64,000 nucleotides of DNA from Przewalskia tangutica (GCA_029844215.1 CM056721.1:7204368-7268367); one strand, 5' to 3'. Shown: positions 48,062-60,374, counted from the first letter of the stretch. Program-made: numbers and translations. The notes: generated from the letters alone by a model not told the origin.

Positions 48062-49325
48062 ATGACTCCTCCTGAATCCCCTACATTCTCCTCCTCCAAC
48101 GTTATCATTTTCGAAACACCAAAACCATCTTTTCATCCAGCCCTAACCGTTACCAATATAAAGAATTGCATTCTCATTCTTTTTTATCAAGAAAACGGTC
48201 AGTATTCTCCTTTGGTTGAATAGTTTCACATTCATGCATGTGTCTATAACGTGATTGATCATATCAATAACACTATTCCTCGCCCCCGGAGGATGATGAT
48301 TCTACATGGCATCGTCTCGACGCTGCCGTCAAAAAGTGGATATATGGTAGTATCTCTCAGGATCTTCTCCTAACTATCCTGAAATCTGGCGCCACCGCCA
48401 GTGAATTGTGGATTCGTTTGGAGGAAATTTTTCAGGATAACAAGCACACTCGTGCTGTGTATTTGGAGGAACAGTTTAACAAAACACGTCTTGAAAACTT
48501 CTCCAACGTGACTGAGTACTGCAATCAGCTAAAACTTGTGGCGGATCAACTCTCCAACGTCAGCACACCTGTCTCTGAAACTAAAATGGTGTTACAAATG
48601 ATTGCAGGTCTTTCCTAAAGGCGAATATGATACTTTGGCCACCATGATTCAACAGGCGAATTCGTTTCCCAGTTTTAACAAAGCTCACTCACAGTTGTTG
48701 CTCGAAAAACACGTCGTTCTAACCAAGATGAGCACAATCAGCAGATGTTAGCTGTCGACACACAACCCCGAGACCCGACGTCGTCGGAAAACTCTCAATC
48801 GTGTCAGGGCCGCGGCGGCAGAGAAAAGGGTCGCGATCAGCAGAACCAGCAACAACAGGGTCCGCAGAATAACTGGGCCGCGGCGCCTCAATAGTACCCG
48901 ATGCGGCGCCAAGATCAGAGCCGCGGTGCGACACCGATGCAGCGGCCGCAACCAACGGTATTCTCAACGGGTTATTGGGCGATTCGGCCACCGGCAAGCT
49001 CGATACCGCAGAAGCCCAGCCGTACAGGGCAGTTCCAACAGCCCGCCTATGGCATGCCCCCTCTAACTTAGGTCAGGCCTTCAGCAGCCTCAACCTGCAA
49101 CAACCGGACAACAGTTGGATCATGGACTCCGGTGCCACATCTCACCTCATCCGGTCTACAGGTAACATTCCTAAAATATTTAGTTTAAAACATCCTCAAT
49201 TTATTACAGTTGGCAATGACCACCGCATTCCAAAACAGGGCTATGGTACATCCTACACATCACCTCATCATCCATCTTTCTCCCTTAAAATGTCATATAT
49301 GCCCCACACTTCATTAAGAACCTAA
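48062..49325 (+). pseudogene. Copia gag and protease start, frame-broken
   Basis: MTPPESPTFSSSNVIIFETP begins at 48062 and continues HPALTVTNIKNCILILFYQE. A stop at 48221-48223 is followed by further gag in frame pieces, with LWIRLEEIFQDNKHTRAVYL and QFNKTRLENFSN (48406-48618, UBN2 domain), then an arginine/glutamine-rich stretch. At 49117 comes NSWIMDSGATSHLIRSTGN, the copia protease active site DSGA. The remainder stops near 49405. Several frames are needed, so it is non-functional. Confidence 0.85.
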
Positions 49326-49405
49326 TTTATGTCCGCAAATTTACTCGTAATAACTCTGTCTCTGTTGACTTTGACCCTTTTGATTTCACTGTGAAGGATC
49401 ATACA

Positions 49406-50367
49406 TAATTAATTGATACCCACTACTACCACTAGTCTCTAAATGGAGGATTAACTCACATTATCTACCACTAATTAACAACTAACCCCATCTACTAATA
49501 ACCATCACTAGCTACTGCCCAGAAAATAGTGCAACAACTACTACCACTATGTAATACTGCCTAATTTAAAGGAGTCCTATTAATGTTGAAAGTCCTTCAG
49601 CCAGCTTGGGACTCGTCTCCTGCGTGTGAGCCTGTTGTAGATGTTTTCTGCTTGCTGGACGTTGGACTTGGCAATTGGTCTATAACTTATGATTCTTACT
49701 GTATTAGGAATCACATTTATATAACTATATATATTGTGATCAATGAAAGAAATTCGCTAATACCTGCTTTATTGAAATTTGAATCTTGAGGCATCATGAT
49801 TTTTTAACTCATAGGCAATACACTCTTAACTATCCAAATAGTTGGAAGTGGTTAAAAACGAAAATCTCCTTGTCTAGAACGTACAAAGAATTTATATTTT
49901 GAACGAATTTGAAATAGAGGGCTGAGAATAAGCAACAACTGAACATTGGAATGAGTAAAGAGCACACTCAAACTTAATTAACAGCATATATTTAAACAAG
50001 CCAAGATTATAGATTGAAGTGTGTGCGCACGTGCATACATGTGTGTTTATCTCCCAAATAGTTCATATGCACACGTGCATACATGTGTGTGAGAGTTCGT
50101 GTAAAAATAAAATTGAGGTCATGTGAATTCCTCTGATAATAACAGTCGAATGTCTATAAGGGCATGTGAATTCTTTGACGAAAATACAGTCAAATCGCTG
50201 AGGGAAACACTTGCCTACATTTTTTATATCAACACAACAAATATTTTTACTAAGACTTCATACATACTATTATCATAATAAATACATCATTTTTACCTCA
50301 ATGAGATATTAATTAATACAATTTGGCGTAAAAATTTGAGTTGTGTATTTTTGCTGATGACTAAGTC
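49406..50367. other. Intergenic, nothing recognised
   Basis: AT-rich. A short duplicated motif (cacacgtgcatacatgtgtgt) lies at about 50027 and 50070. The 68-codon frame at 49583 has no domain. Confidence 0.5.
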
Positions 50368-50385
50368 ACTCCGCTGAACCATCTT

Positions 50386-50412
50386 TTGTTGATGAAGGAA
50401 CCCGCAGCCGCT
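50386..50412 (-). mobile_element. 27-nt 5'-truncated SINE insertion with 18-bp TSD
   Basis: The insert ttgttgatgaaggaacccgc plus agccgct equals the 3' end of the SINE at 29040-29241. It is flanked by actccgctgaaccatctt at 50368-50385 and 50413-50430. Only the last few bases of the SINE were copied before integration. Confidence 0.8.
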
Positions 50413-50430
50413 ACTCCGCTGAACCATCTT

Positions 50431-50884
50431 CTGTCTTCGGTCAAAGAGTTAAATATAAATTAGTTAATATAATATAGTACTAAAGTGCAAACATAGAGTT
50501 TTCTTGGAGATAAAACCAAGTTAACAGACATAATCTGATGTCTCAAGCATTCCACGTCAGATTCTTGTCTGAGCATATGGCCATTTGAGCTTTTTAACTC
50601 ATTATCTTTTACTAATACGAAATACACACTAGATTCAAGTCCACTTACTTTTTAAAACTAAGTATTGCAAGTTTTATTACTTTTTCTGGAAAAGAGCACG
50701 ATACATTTTTGGAAAAATTAGTCAAATGTTGTACCTTAATTTTGACTGGATTGGCTGACATAAACTGACTGCTAATTAAGTTTCTTGATCCTATCCAAAA
50801 AAATTCTCTAATCTAACGCTCTTCTCCATTGAAATTCCTGTAGATTCATCCTAAAGTACCATTACAGATAAGCACAAGATATTT
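50431..50884. other. Intergenic, nothing recognised
   Basis: AT-rich sequence without open frames or repeats that can be named. Confidence 0.5.
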
Positions 50885-51180
50885 CTGATGAGGGTCGTCT
50901 TTGGATCCGTGCTAGTCGTGCTACCGCAAAAGGTCTTCGTAAAACGACAAATTTTAGGGGTCCCTTTTTTCATTTTTATTTAGTAGTATTAACCAGAATT
51001 TACTGTAAATGTCCATAATTTGCAGTTCTTAGCCCAATTAAAGTAGGAGTTGATTAACTTAAAGTTGTATTGAGTTGTTATTTATAATTTCAAATAATTT
51101 CTAATTATTGAAATCATATATTTACTTATATTAAGAACTCACTTTTATAAATTAGAACAGAGTTCCAAAATGTTTGAAAC
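50885..51180 (+). mobile_element. Second copy of the hAT-type MITE, interrupted
   Basis: gagggtcgtctttggatccg, then tttcatttttatttagtagt, aaccagaatttactgtaaat and tagcccaattaa match the minus strand of 47053-47247. About 95 bp of unrelated sequence (51046-51140) separates the last part (acttttataaattagaacag). Confidence 0.7.
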
Positions 51181-52728
51181 TACTTTGTGAACTAAAATAT
51201 GGCATAATGGCCCAAGAAATATCTCTACTTATGGTTGTGATAGAGCCGTTGGAAACACCTTTTTTTTTGCAAGTAGTATACTTAATACAATCCAAAAACC
51301 TACCCCAAGAAAAAGTACTACATACTTTCTCAATCAATCTTATAGCTCTCAATAATTACTGATATTTCATCTAAGATTTCAACTAGTATCTCTCGTCGGC
51401 CACACCTGGCCCAACAACTGGTTGCTGACAAAATTATCAACGATTGACATTCTTTATTTTTATTTGCTTTTTGTTACTGGATCTTCATTCTATGTCAATG
51501 TAGATTTGGGATTTTTAGTTAGTGGATACGTCTACACTTATACATATATATCTATATTGCGAGTCTAAAACAATTACTACATTCATATTCGTTGTTTAGT
51601 GAGGTGTAACACCCCTGTCATGAGACAAGGGGTTTAATTGAATAAATTTTGAATCGTCTTATTAAAATTTGTGGCTCTGCTACTGAAGCACACATTTACT
51701 AGGATAAATGTTTCAAGAATAACAATATCCACCTTACAACTTCAAGAGAAACATGATTCAGTAGAAATGAGATATGTAGCACAAAATGATTAATTAGTTT
51801 TCAATGATATTAGTAGGGTAACTATTTACTGTATAGCCCAAAGTGCTAGAGGGAAGAAGAAATTAAAGGATATGTGTCCAAATATACTGAGGAGAGTGAA
51901 GAGTGCACCCTCTTCTGTTAAGAACGTACTCAGTGCCTCGCTGTCCAGCATGTGATAACGCTGTCGATCCGTTCCCATCAATTTCTTCTTTTTCTCCCTT
52001 ACAAATACACCCATATTTACTTAACCCCCACAATAACAACCCCCTATTCCTATGGAGACAGATGGATCAGTTGAACCCATCATTTTTTACACGGAATATG
52101 ACACAACACTTCAGACGAATATCACATCAAAATGAGAGAGAAAAATAAAGAATTGTACAAAATATAACTTAAGTTCACGTGGTATGCACATTTTTGAAGC
52201 TCGATGTGGCATAACCGAAAGTCAAATTCATAAAGGTCTGGATTCAAAATGAATAATATGTGTCATAGGCTTGAGCCGTGACGCGACGCAGAACATAAAT
52301 ATATAACGAAAATACTAAATTATTGAATTCAGTGATAGAAATCTTAAAGGTAGAATATTCCATTGCGTACACTTCTTTGTCAATGCCCAACTGGCATTTT
52401 GTGATTCATTTCATAGATATGAGAATGGAGTGCTTGAGGACAAAAGAGGTCTAGGATTATTTCAATCTTGATTCTCCTTTGGCCTTTTCCTATCTCCACT
52501 CTTATTTTGGCCTTTTCCTCTTACAACCCCACACTTTGTAAAAAGGACTAAATAGATAGAGCTAAGAGGGTACTGTTGTCACATATTTCTTGGGTTATTT
52601 AGCAACAACAAGGGGTCTCACCACTCACTACTAACAATACTTATGTAGTAGTGCTTTGGTCATCATCTCCAACTCAAAAAAAAAAAAACGTTTGGTTTTC
52701 TTGAATTTTTTAGACATACAAAAATCAA
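51181..52728. other. Intergenic and 5' flank of the SOFL gene
   Basis: No gene recognised. The last 300 bp before the start codon include a twice-repeated ttggccttttcct (about 52477 and 52508) and CT/AC-rich leader-like sequence. No convincing TATA box could be chosen. Confidence 0.45.
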
Positions 52729-53935
52729 ATGGATTATGGAATGTTAGGAGCTGATTCAGAATGCAGTAGTGGATGTGAGTCTGGTTGGACTTTATACTTA
52801 GAAAATTCCTTCTTAACTTCTTGTAAAGGCAACAACTTTGTCAATGGTGAAGATGAAAAGAGTTTAAAGCAAAAACAAGAAGAGGAGGAGGAAGAAGAAG
52901 AAGATTTGTCAATGGTTTCTGATGCATCTTCAGGACCTCCACATTTTCATCAAGAAGAAGATTATGGACACAACATTATTAATGGTTGCAATTATTATGC
53001 ACCCATTAATAATCCAAAAAGTAATTCAAAGAGGCAGAAAGCTAAGGCAAAACAACAACAACTTTCTGTACTAGATGATACAGCTAGCTCACCTATCTTC
53101 GATTTCTCCAATGTAAGTTTTTTGTTTTTTTGCAAAACACACATTTATTTCTTGCATTAATTCAAGAATGTGACACTTTTTACCATTGCTTGTTACAGTG
53201 TTTCTTCTACATATAGTGATTCAATTTTTTTTTCCTACAGAACAATTTCAGTATCAACAAGAACACAAAGTCAGTGGAAAATGTATTGGATTTTTCACAA
53301 GGTTCCTCTACAACACATTTTCAGGTACTTAAAACAATTTGTGCATGTATTTCTAGTTGTGATTTTGATTTAACATTTTTTTTACTATAAATCTCCAATA
53401 GATATACTAATGTTTATTTTAATGCAGGGGAGATCTTCATACCAGGAACACTATGATTATTTCCAGTCATCTCTGCTACCTGGAAGCAAATTGCAAGAAA
53501 ACCAGTAAGTTCCTTTTTCCTTTTGCTACTCCTTCCGTATCAAAATAAGTGTCACCGGAGCAAAAATTATACTCATTAAGAAATAAATAAATATTATACG
53601 GAGTTTATTAAACTACCCCTGTTTATTAGATTAGTTTTGAAAATTGATATGTGGAGTTTATTAAACTACCCTGTTTATTAGATTAGTTTTGAGAATTGAG
53701 CAATATCAAAGAGGACAACTTCTTTAATGCTAAGGGTATAATTGGAAACACTTGTCAATTTTTATCTTGAATTTCTAAAATGACACTTATTTTGGATTTT
53801 TATAATATGACACTCATTTTGGGACGAAGGAATTATCTTTTTTTACTGCCAATAAATCATTTTAATGATTCAACTAACAATATATTTTTTAATTTGCTAT
53901 TGAATAGATGGTTTGAAGAGAAGAGGTGGGCATAA
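52729..53935 (+). CDS. SOFL: SOB-FIVE-LIKE (SOFL) protein, four exons
   Basis: SOFL proteins are small plant-specific regulators; Arabidopsis SOB5/SOFL1 raise cytokinin levels and responses. Exons read here: 52729-53112, 53241-53324, 53428-53504 and 53908-53935, all with GT..AG introns and matching phases, giving 190 residues and a TAA at 53933-53935. Both family signatures are present: SECSSGCESGWTLYLE (residues about 10-25) and DLSMVSDASSGPPHF (about 60-74). Between them is an acidic run of glutamates, and after them a basic KRQKAKAKQQQ stretch. The end WFEEKRWA arises only if the third intron is spliced; without it the frame would stop at CAG TAA. Intron 3 carries a Stowaway MITE. An AATAAA at about 54208 could serve as poly(A) signal. 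Confidence 0.9.
53529..53833. mobile_element. Stowaway-like MITE in SOFL intron 3, 305 bp
   Basis: ctccttccgtatcaaaataa at the left and attttgggacgaaggaat at the right are inverted repeats flanked by TA. Internally it contains a direct repeat of gagtttattaaactacccc (about 53599 and 53655). Confidence 0.85.
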
Positions 53936-54559
53936 CTGCTACTATCAGTTTAATATTTAGAAAGTGGGAAGGAGTTAAATTTGTCCAAGCAAAAGGAATT
54001 GGATCTCTAAAGGGATTCTTGTTTTGTTTTTTTTTAGCTGTCAATGCATTGGGAAACAGCTTTAAGAGAAAAAATGGGAATTTATTTCCTCTCTAATTAT
54101 CTTGTTGTAAATGAATAGTAGCTTTTTAAAGTTGTTGTTGAGCAGCTTGCTTCTTTTCTTCTCCAGTTTAATTATTCGATATACGAAAATCACTATATTA
54201 TTACCGAATAAATAGTTGAGATAGTAAAGAGCTTCCAACTAAAAAAGTCCTTATTTTGCTTTGTTTTTTTTTTTTTTTTTGTGGACGTCCACGCAAACAC
54301 GCTTCTTTTCGAGCAATGCAGTAAATCCAAGCCGAGTAGCGGCGTAGCTAGCGGTCGCGCGTACTGCGGGGTTTCGGTTGAGAGGCCATTTATGATGTAG
54401 TATTGTTAATTGGACATGTCATCAATTCTCAATGAAATCAAGACTTCTGGAGAGGGAAATAATCATAGTCAATCAAGCCAACCAAATTTAGTTCTAAATT
54501 ATATCCCAAATTTTGTTTTCTATTGATTTGCTAGACTTTTACTGGAAAAAATAGGACAA
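53936..54559. other. SOFL 3' flank and intergenic
   Basis: Contains the probable SOFL 3' UTR. A long T run at about 54267-54280 is followed by a GC-rich 100-bp patch (gtggacgtccacgc ... ggtttcggttgag) that could be a minus-strand SINE; no TSD was found. Confidence 0.4.
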
Positions 54560-55828
54560 CTAAGTAGCTAGAAGTGAAAGAAATAATCTCCTCATTATTC
54601 TTATTAATAAAATACATATATATATAAGTTACGAGGAAGATCCTCTTCCTATTCTATTTAGGAATCCCTATTCTATAAGAATACTAACTTTACAATTATG
54701 GTAATATTACACTACTAATTTAGGTACAACCCTAAGTCTAATATTTACCAAATATACAATGGAAAAGGGTAAGGACCCCACGGTTGATGGGCCCACACGG
54801 CTAAGCCTATATATACTTTAACACACACCCACAAATGCTCATGCAGATGTGACGAGATCGTCTCTAAAATCTTCAAAAAGAACCGAGGGAAGACCCTTTG
54901 TAAAGATGTCTGCAATTTGATATCTTGAAGGAACATGGCAGACGCGTACTTGTCCTTTGACTACCTTTTCTCGAACAAAGTGAATATGTCTGGTGTCAGG
55001 ACAACCACCTCAATCAGCATCTGTGTAGGAGACAAGTGTAGACGTCGACGAAGGATACAAATGTAAATCATACTCAAGTGTACCCTGAATGTACCTAACA
55101 TTGCGTTTGAGCGCATTCATATGTTCCACTCTAGGATCATGCATAAACAAATATACCTGTTGTACGACATATGTAATATCAGGTCGCGTGAACGTCAGAT
55201 ACTGAAGGGCGCCTGCAAGACTGTGATAGCGGGTTGGATCCTTATATGGAAAGCCAGCTGCAGCACTCAACTTGGGTTTAGTATCAACTAGAGTAGAAGT
55301 AGACTTACAGGATGACATCTCAACCCTCTCAATGATCTCTGCTGCATATTTTCTTTGTGACAAGAACAATCTACCTGCATGACGAGTTACAACAATCCCC
55401 AAAAAGTAACTCAATGGGCCCAAGTCCTTCATGACAAACTCAGTACTGAGCATTGTCATAATGGACTTGCGCAAAACATCAGAAGAGGTAGTCAAGATAA
55501 TATCATCAACATATAGTAGTATATAAGCCATGGACGAACCCCGACGATATATGAATAATGAATTATCAGACATGCTGTGAGAAAAACCCATAGTCGAAAC
55601 AAAATCAGCAAACCTCTTATATCAAGCTCGTGGAGACTGTTTAAGTCCATACAAGGACTTCTTCAATAGACAGACATGATGAGGATATCTAGTATCCCTA
55701 AACCTCAAAGGTTGATGCATATACACTGTCTCCTGAAGATCACCATGTAGGAAAGCATTCTTCACATTTAGCTGATGAATGTACCATGATTTTGAAAGAG
55801 TCAAGCTGAGCACAGTGCGAATGATAGC
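54560..55828 (-). mobile_element. Ty1/copia remnant: RT, RNase H end and 3' LTR piece
   Basis: Minus-strand order: LTLSKSWYIHQLNVKNAFLH and LLKKSLYGLKQSPRA (55813-55622), then LFIYRRGSSMAYILLYVDDI, the YVDD catalytic motif, MKDLGPLSYFLGIVVTRHAG, YHSLAGALQYLTFTRPDITY, and STLVSYTDAD (55591-55010). A deletion of about 180 residues then joins to the RNase H end HFVREKVVKGQVRVCHVPSR and IADIFTKGLPSVLFEDFRDD (about 55000-54850). An LTR-like tgttaaagtatatataggct follows at about 54823. It lacks gag, integrase and the 5' LTR. Confidence 0.88.
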
Positions 55829-55853
55829 CTAAAACTTTGTATAAATGTGAGAT

Positions 55854-56153
55854 TGTTAAATTTCTGAATCTATATGAGTTGAAAGCTCACAGTGAAGAAG
55901 AAGAAAAGCGAGAGAGAATGAGACAGAGGAGAAATCACAGAGAGCAAGTAACGAGAGGGAGATATTTTTGAGGCTCAAGTTGAGCTTCTGTGAGAATTTC
56001 CTTATTATGTTTGCACAGAAAAACTAACTACAAAATTGTAGTTCTAGTCCTATTTATAAGCTATTACAAGTTAACTAACAAAGGCTAACTAAACTAACCA
56101 AGGCTGATTAAAACTAGCCAAGGCTAACTACATATCAATTATATATCTCAACA
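55854..56153 (-). repeat. 3' LTR of the gene-carrying element
   Basis: Matches 60375-60673 along its whole length with a few substitutions; next to the GAGAT duplication. Confidence 0.9.
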
Positions 56154-57514
56154 TCCCCCTCAAACTAGGCACTGAAAACAACGGTTTCAGTCCTAGCTTG
56201 AAAGCAATAGCAAAACACTTCTACCAATCAAACACTACTAGACAACACCAGTAGTCGTATGACGGCAATGAGTGCAAAGCAACAACACATTATCAAGAAG
56301 CACGGTAACATATGCAGCATCAAAGATTCTGCAACAACAATATTTTCATTTTTGAGTGTTCCTCTGTATACTAAACCAAGCATCCTATAGCAGAAATAGC
56401 AATAGCACCAGTGCAACAACAGTCTGAACATTTAACAACAATAGTACCAGTGCAACAACAGTAGAAATAGCACCAGTTCCATAGTGGATTGCAGCAGATG
56501 TCCCATTCCTTTTGTAGGTACTGGAATGCCTTGACTTGTACTTCGGGTGAAGATAACAAGCAAGTGAAAAATAACATCAAAGTACTGAGCATCCAAGTAA
56601 TTCTTTAGTGCAATAATAATCTCCTATGTTTCTACCTAGATGATAATTTCGTGTATAATACGTGGTTGGTATGATCCAACTTCCTCTTCTTAATTTCACC
56701 TCTTATGGGAATAAAAGGAGCAACAAGCACAGTGCAGCTAAACAGGCACCATATCTAGTACCCATGCTTAGCACTCAAAACCAAGAAGCGAATAAGCTGC
56801 GATTACAACATCGATGGCAACACAACAACAAGAGAAGCCTTAATGATGCGCAGCAAACCAAAGAGGATCGCATAAGCTGCGATCGCACAATGTACTGCAC
56901 TCTAGCACCAACAAAGCATTTGCGCAGCGAAAACCAAAAAAAAGAAGCGTGCAGAGACACCAGTAGCGACGGTTGCTTCATTATCGATTTATAATAACGA
57001 AAGAAGAGTAATGATTTAGCTACAGAACGATCGTAGAAGCAAGTTAGCTAAATCAGCTGCTACATTATCTCCATGTATCTTCAACTGCGGCAAAGAATAA
57101 CAAGAAACATCGCAATAATAGCGGTGGCGAACACAACCGCAAAGACCAACATCGCAATAATAGCGGCCGATCGCAACATCGACAATCATCAGGTTCAGCC
57201 TTTACAAGTTGAATCTCTCAGTTTCTGTTCTTAATTCGACAGAATAACCACTGGATTCATCTTACCAGCAGTAATAATGAAGAACTCTTCGATCCTTCAA
57301 TCACTTCTCATGTAGAAATTCATTGCCACATAATTGGGCATCATGTTGCCTGCTGTTTCGCAACATGTTGTTTCGATTCCTTACGACTGTTGTATATCAA
57401 CACAACCTCAACAATCAACTACATCAGCATTAGCCACAGCTGAAACACAGTGTCCAGCAACAATAATACCAACACACACAAAAACGATTCTGCAATTACA
57501 TTTACACCAGCCGA
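56154..57514 (-). other. Interior of the gene-carrying element, CAACAA-rich
   Basis: Rich in caacaacaa and agcaccagtgcaacaacagt repeats (about 56400-56470). No domain is recognised in the open frames at 56371-56592, 56662-56994 or 57334-57549. Confidence 0.45.
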
Positions 57515-57918
57515 ATGTGAGTTTCTGGAATATTTCAGTTAAAGAGTAAAGTGAATACAAGTTCTCTATTTATAGGAATGAAAGCTAAGTAAAACTAACA
57601 AACTAACCACATATATATTGTGTATATATGTGGTATATCTATATATATACTTTGTTAAATTTCTTAATAATGTGTAGATTTTGGATATTATAACAGAGGA
57701 AGAAAGAACAGCTACGGAAAACTAGAAAATGAGGAATGTAGGAGAGAAGAAAGGGGGAGAGAGATATGTTTTTGGTGCTCAAATGTGAGCTTCTGGAATA
57801 TTTTAGTTAAAGAGTAAAGTGAATACAAGTGCTTTATTTATAGGAATGAAAGCTAAGTAAAACTAATAAACTAACCACATATATATGTGGTATATCTATC
57901 TATATCTATACTTCAACA
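57515..57918 (-). repeat. Extra LTR-like copy plus partial duplicate
   Basis: 57653-57918 starts tgttaaatttct and ends cttcaaca, like the outer LTRs, and is followed by a PPT-like cccccctcaagctaggcact that resembles 56154-56175. 57515-57652 repeats its second half. This suggests an older related element inside or fused to the outer one. Confidence 0.7.
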
Positions 57919-58252
57919 CCCCCCTCAAGCTAGGCACTGAAAACATAGGTTTCAGTCCTAGCTTGGGAACTACTTCACTAAAAAGCTCTAATGTTTTTCA
58001 ACTTTTCCTTAACCATGGCTTCCAGTGACAAGTTTCTTTACAGACAATTTTTTTTTCTTGTCTTGACTGCATCATCTAACAATGTCCCAAAGTTAAATAA
58101 GTTGCATTGACAGTCCCTTCTGAACTCCCCTGCACCGGAATATGCACAAATGACTTCCCAATTGTGTTACAATATCCACTATTCCTCCGTAACCATCTAC
58201 TGTTGTGACCCCACTTCCACAAGTCGGCCACTCTCATTTTCATAAAGAGCTA

Positions 58253-58440
58253 TGCAACTGACATATGAAACAACTCCTTCAACTTCTTATCCTTATGGGG
58301 ATCAATTATTTGAATACATTTACCACTTCTGCAATCCCATATTCGTGATGTCCCATCCTCTGAACCAGTTATAACCTGATTATGAGAATTTCGTGCAACA
58401 ATGCAATGCAAGTAGTCTGAATGTCCTTTGAAAGCACCAC
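58253..58440 (-). pseudogene. THO6/DWA1-like WD40 repeat fragment
   Basis: The minus strand encodes GAFKGHSDYLHCIVARNS, then QVITGSEDGTSRIWDCRSGK and CIQIIDPHKDKKLKELF. This has the GH...WD layout of one WD40 blade and matches my recollection of plant THO complex subunit 6 (DWA1), which acts in mRNA export and ABA signalling. Only one blade is present and both sides lead into unrelated sequence, so it is a captured gene piece within the retroelement, not a gene. The assignment to THO6 is from memory and needs a search. Confidence 0.75.
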
Positions 58441-58534
58441 AAAAGCAGGCACATTGCATCCATATCCAGGTCATTGTATCATCAATGACTTATTCAAAGA
58501 ACAAACACCTCTAGTGCAACAACAATAATATCTC

Positions 58535-58790
58535 CAAGAAACAATATCCATAGCAAAGAAACTTGTTCGCAATCACTACATCGATGGAAGCAATAGTAAT
58601 ACCCTTTTTGTATTTCCCTTCTCCATGATAGACTCTATAATACCAATCTTACTTACCACCAACAATGGCAGCAAATGGTTTCTGTGGATTTGACACAGCT
58701 CTAACTAAATAGTCAAGTTCCTTTTGCATAAGGAAACCAAAGAACACTGCGTCTAAGGATGCAGTGGTTGCTCCATAACTCTTATTCTTC
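58535..58790 (-). pseudogene. Phosphoglycerate kinase fragment
   Basis: The minus strand reads GFLMQKELDYLVRAVSNPQK, PFAAIVGG, then after a 1-base frame change SKIGIIESIMEKGN and, following a large internal gap, DVVIANKF. These are consecutive conserved pieces of PGK, the glycolytic/Calvin-cycle enzyme, with about 50 residues missing before DVVIANKF. The fragment lies in the same retroelement and orientation as the WD40 piece. Confidence 0.82.
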
Positions 58791-58899
58791 ATAGATTGCA
58801 ACCTTCACAAGCTTGTCTCAGTCGCAAAAGCATCAACGATAGGTCAACATAATTTTGTTTGACTATCCATACATCAATAGCAGAATAGATGTACTTGCA

Positions 58900-59360
58900 T
58901 CAACTGCAGTAACATCCGCAATCCCAACACAACTATCAATAGTCATCAATAGCGGCTATGAAGAACATCTCATTCTCTAGTCTCACTCGGACTAGATAAT
59001 CTTTCGATTCTCCTTGTGTAAAATGACGACAAGAACCCCTCGTTCTCTAGTCTCGCTTGGACTAGAGAATCTCTCGATTCTCATCACGCAAGAAATTTTA
59101 ATAAGCTCGGATATGCAATGGAGTCTCCCTCAATTTCTAGTCCAAATCCGGCTAGAAACTTCTCGATTATCCTATCCTGAGCTACACATGTAAAAACAGG
59201 CAATCTAACACTTGATCGACCTGTGAATAACTATTTGAATCTTTGAATTGAGCTTCAATTCAATTCAATCCATATTGTCTCCGACGAAGCATCCCTCGGT
59301 TCTCAGTCTATTTGTCGCTAAGAACTCTTCGATACTCCTATCGATAGACATTTCTTATTC
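58900..59360. repeat. Degenerate ctctagtctcgcttggacta repeat
   Basis: Four diverged units (about 58975, 59040, 59135 and 59295) of a tctctagtc...actagagaatctctcgat motif, each with a short inverted ctag core. They lie inside the gene-carrying element. Confidence 0.6.
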
Positions 59361-60361
59361 TATGGTCTTCTCAACCACAGAAATCCATTAATATCCTTAG
59401 CCTAAGCTGCAATAGCAACATCTACACCAATTGCTCACCCTGAAACAATCATACAGTCTGGCAGTTGCAGCACCAAGAGCTACACCAACAAAGATCGGCA
59501 AGCAGTAATATTCTCCAAGTCCATCACATAGTAATGAACATTCCTTCAACTATGAGAAACAACACCAACACGGAATAGAAACTAACATAACAACAACTAT
59601 CAACAACAAGCCACATTAGCTGCCACATTAGAAACATCAACAATAGCCAACAAGCACAACAACGACAAACTCGACACTTTTCTCCAATTCGTCAAGTCAC
59701 CAACACAAATACATCTAACAACACAGAACCAATTCACCATCACAAAAACAGTAGACACGAATTTGTATATAACTTTGAAATACACTCTCTTCAATTTCAT
59801 CCAACTCAGTCAGAAACATTATGATCAGTAAAGCCTGGAACTCCGGCGATCTTCGTCGCCGCAATGACAACCAAAGGCGGAGTGTATCCGCAGAAAACGA
59901 TAGCATTTTCGATAGTTGAATCTCTACTTTGAATAGATTCGGTTTGGATTTGTAAACGTAATATAGAGTGATATATCAATCGAAAACCAGAAACAGAAAT
60001 CCAAAAATATATCGTTCGATCCAGACTATAAAATCGAAACCAGTTATTGGAAATCGAAATACAGTTACCTCACATATCAATCGAAATCAGCGATTTAGAT
60101 TTGCGATTTTGATTTTTCTTCAATTTCAATTCCAAACCAAAGGAAGTCGCGATTCAATTTTTCAGTTCCTTCGCTTATTCGATTTGAATCGATCGTTGAA
60201 CATTGATCAACTCTCTAGTCCATCGATGTAATGACTAGATCGCGAGCCTTTCTAGACTCCACTGCATCATCAAAAACAGCTCCGCATATCCAAAGTGTTT
60301 TTTTTATTGCTTTTCAATTTTAAAATTTATATATGATAATCACCAGTTCTGATAGGATCTA

Positions 60362-60374
60362 GGCTCTGATACCA
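60362..60374 (-). promoter_or_regulatory. Primer binding site of the gene-carrying element
   Basis: The minus strand reads tggtatcagagcc immediately after the 5' LTR, complementary to initiator-Met tRNA. Confidence 0.85.

Larger units (their letters stand above)
47733..49405 (+). mobile_element. Truncated copia element, same family, opposite orientation
   Basis: The LTR at 47733-47921 (TGTAAACGTGTATAG...catcttaca) is followed by the PBS tggtgtcaagagcc, gag and the start of protease. Integrase, RT, RNase H and the 3' LTR are absent. It entered the NAT exon right after VIQI; the 5 bp before it are CAAAT, but no right copy exists because the right side is deleted. Confidence 0.88.

Noticed and set aside
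54267..54380. Minus-strand SINE after the T run
   Set aside because: The T run and GC-rich body are suggestive, but no TSD or clear box A/B could be placed.
59968..60231. Basic 87-residue open frame
   Set aside because: It is antisense to the retroelement near its 5' LTR and shows no domain.
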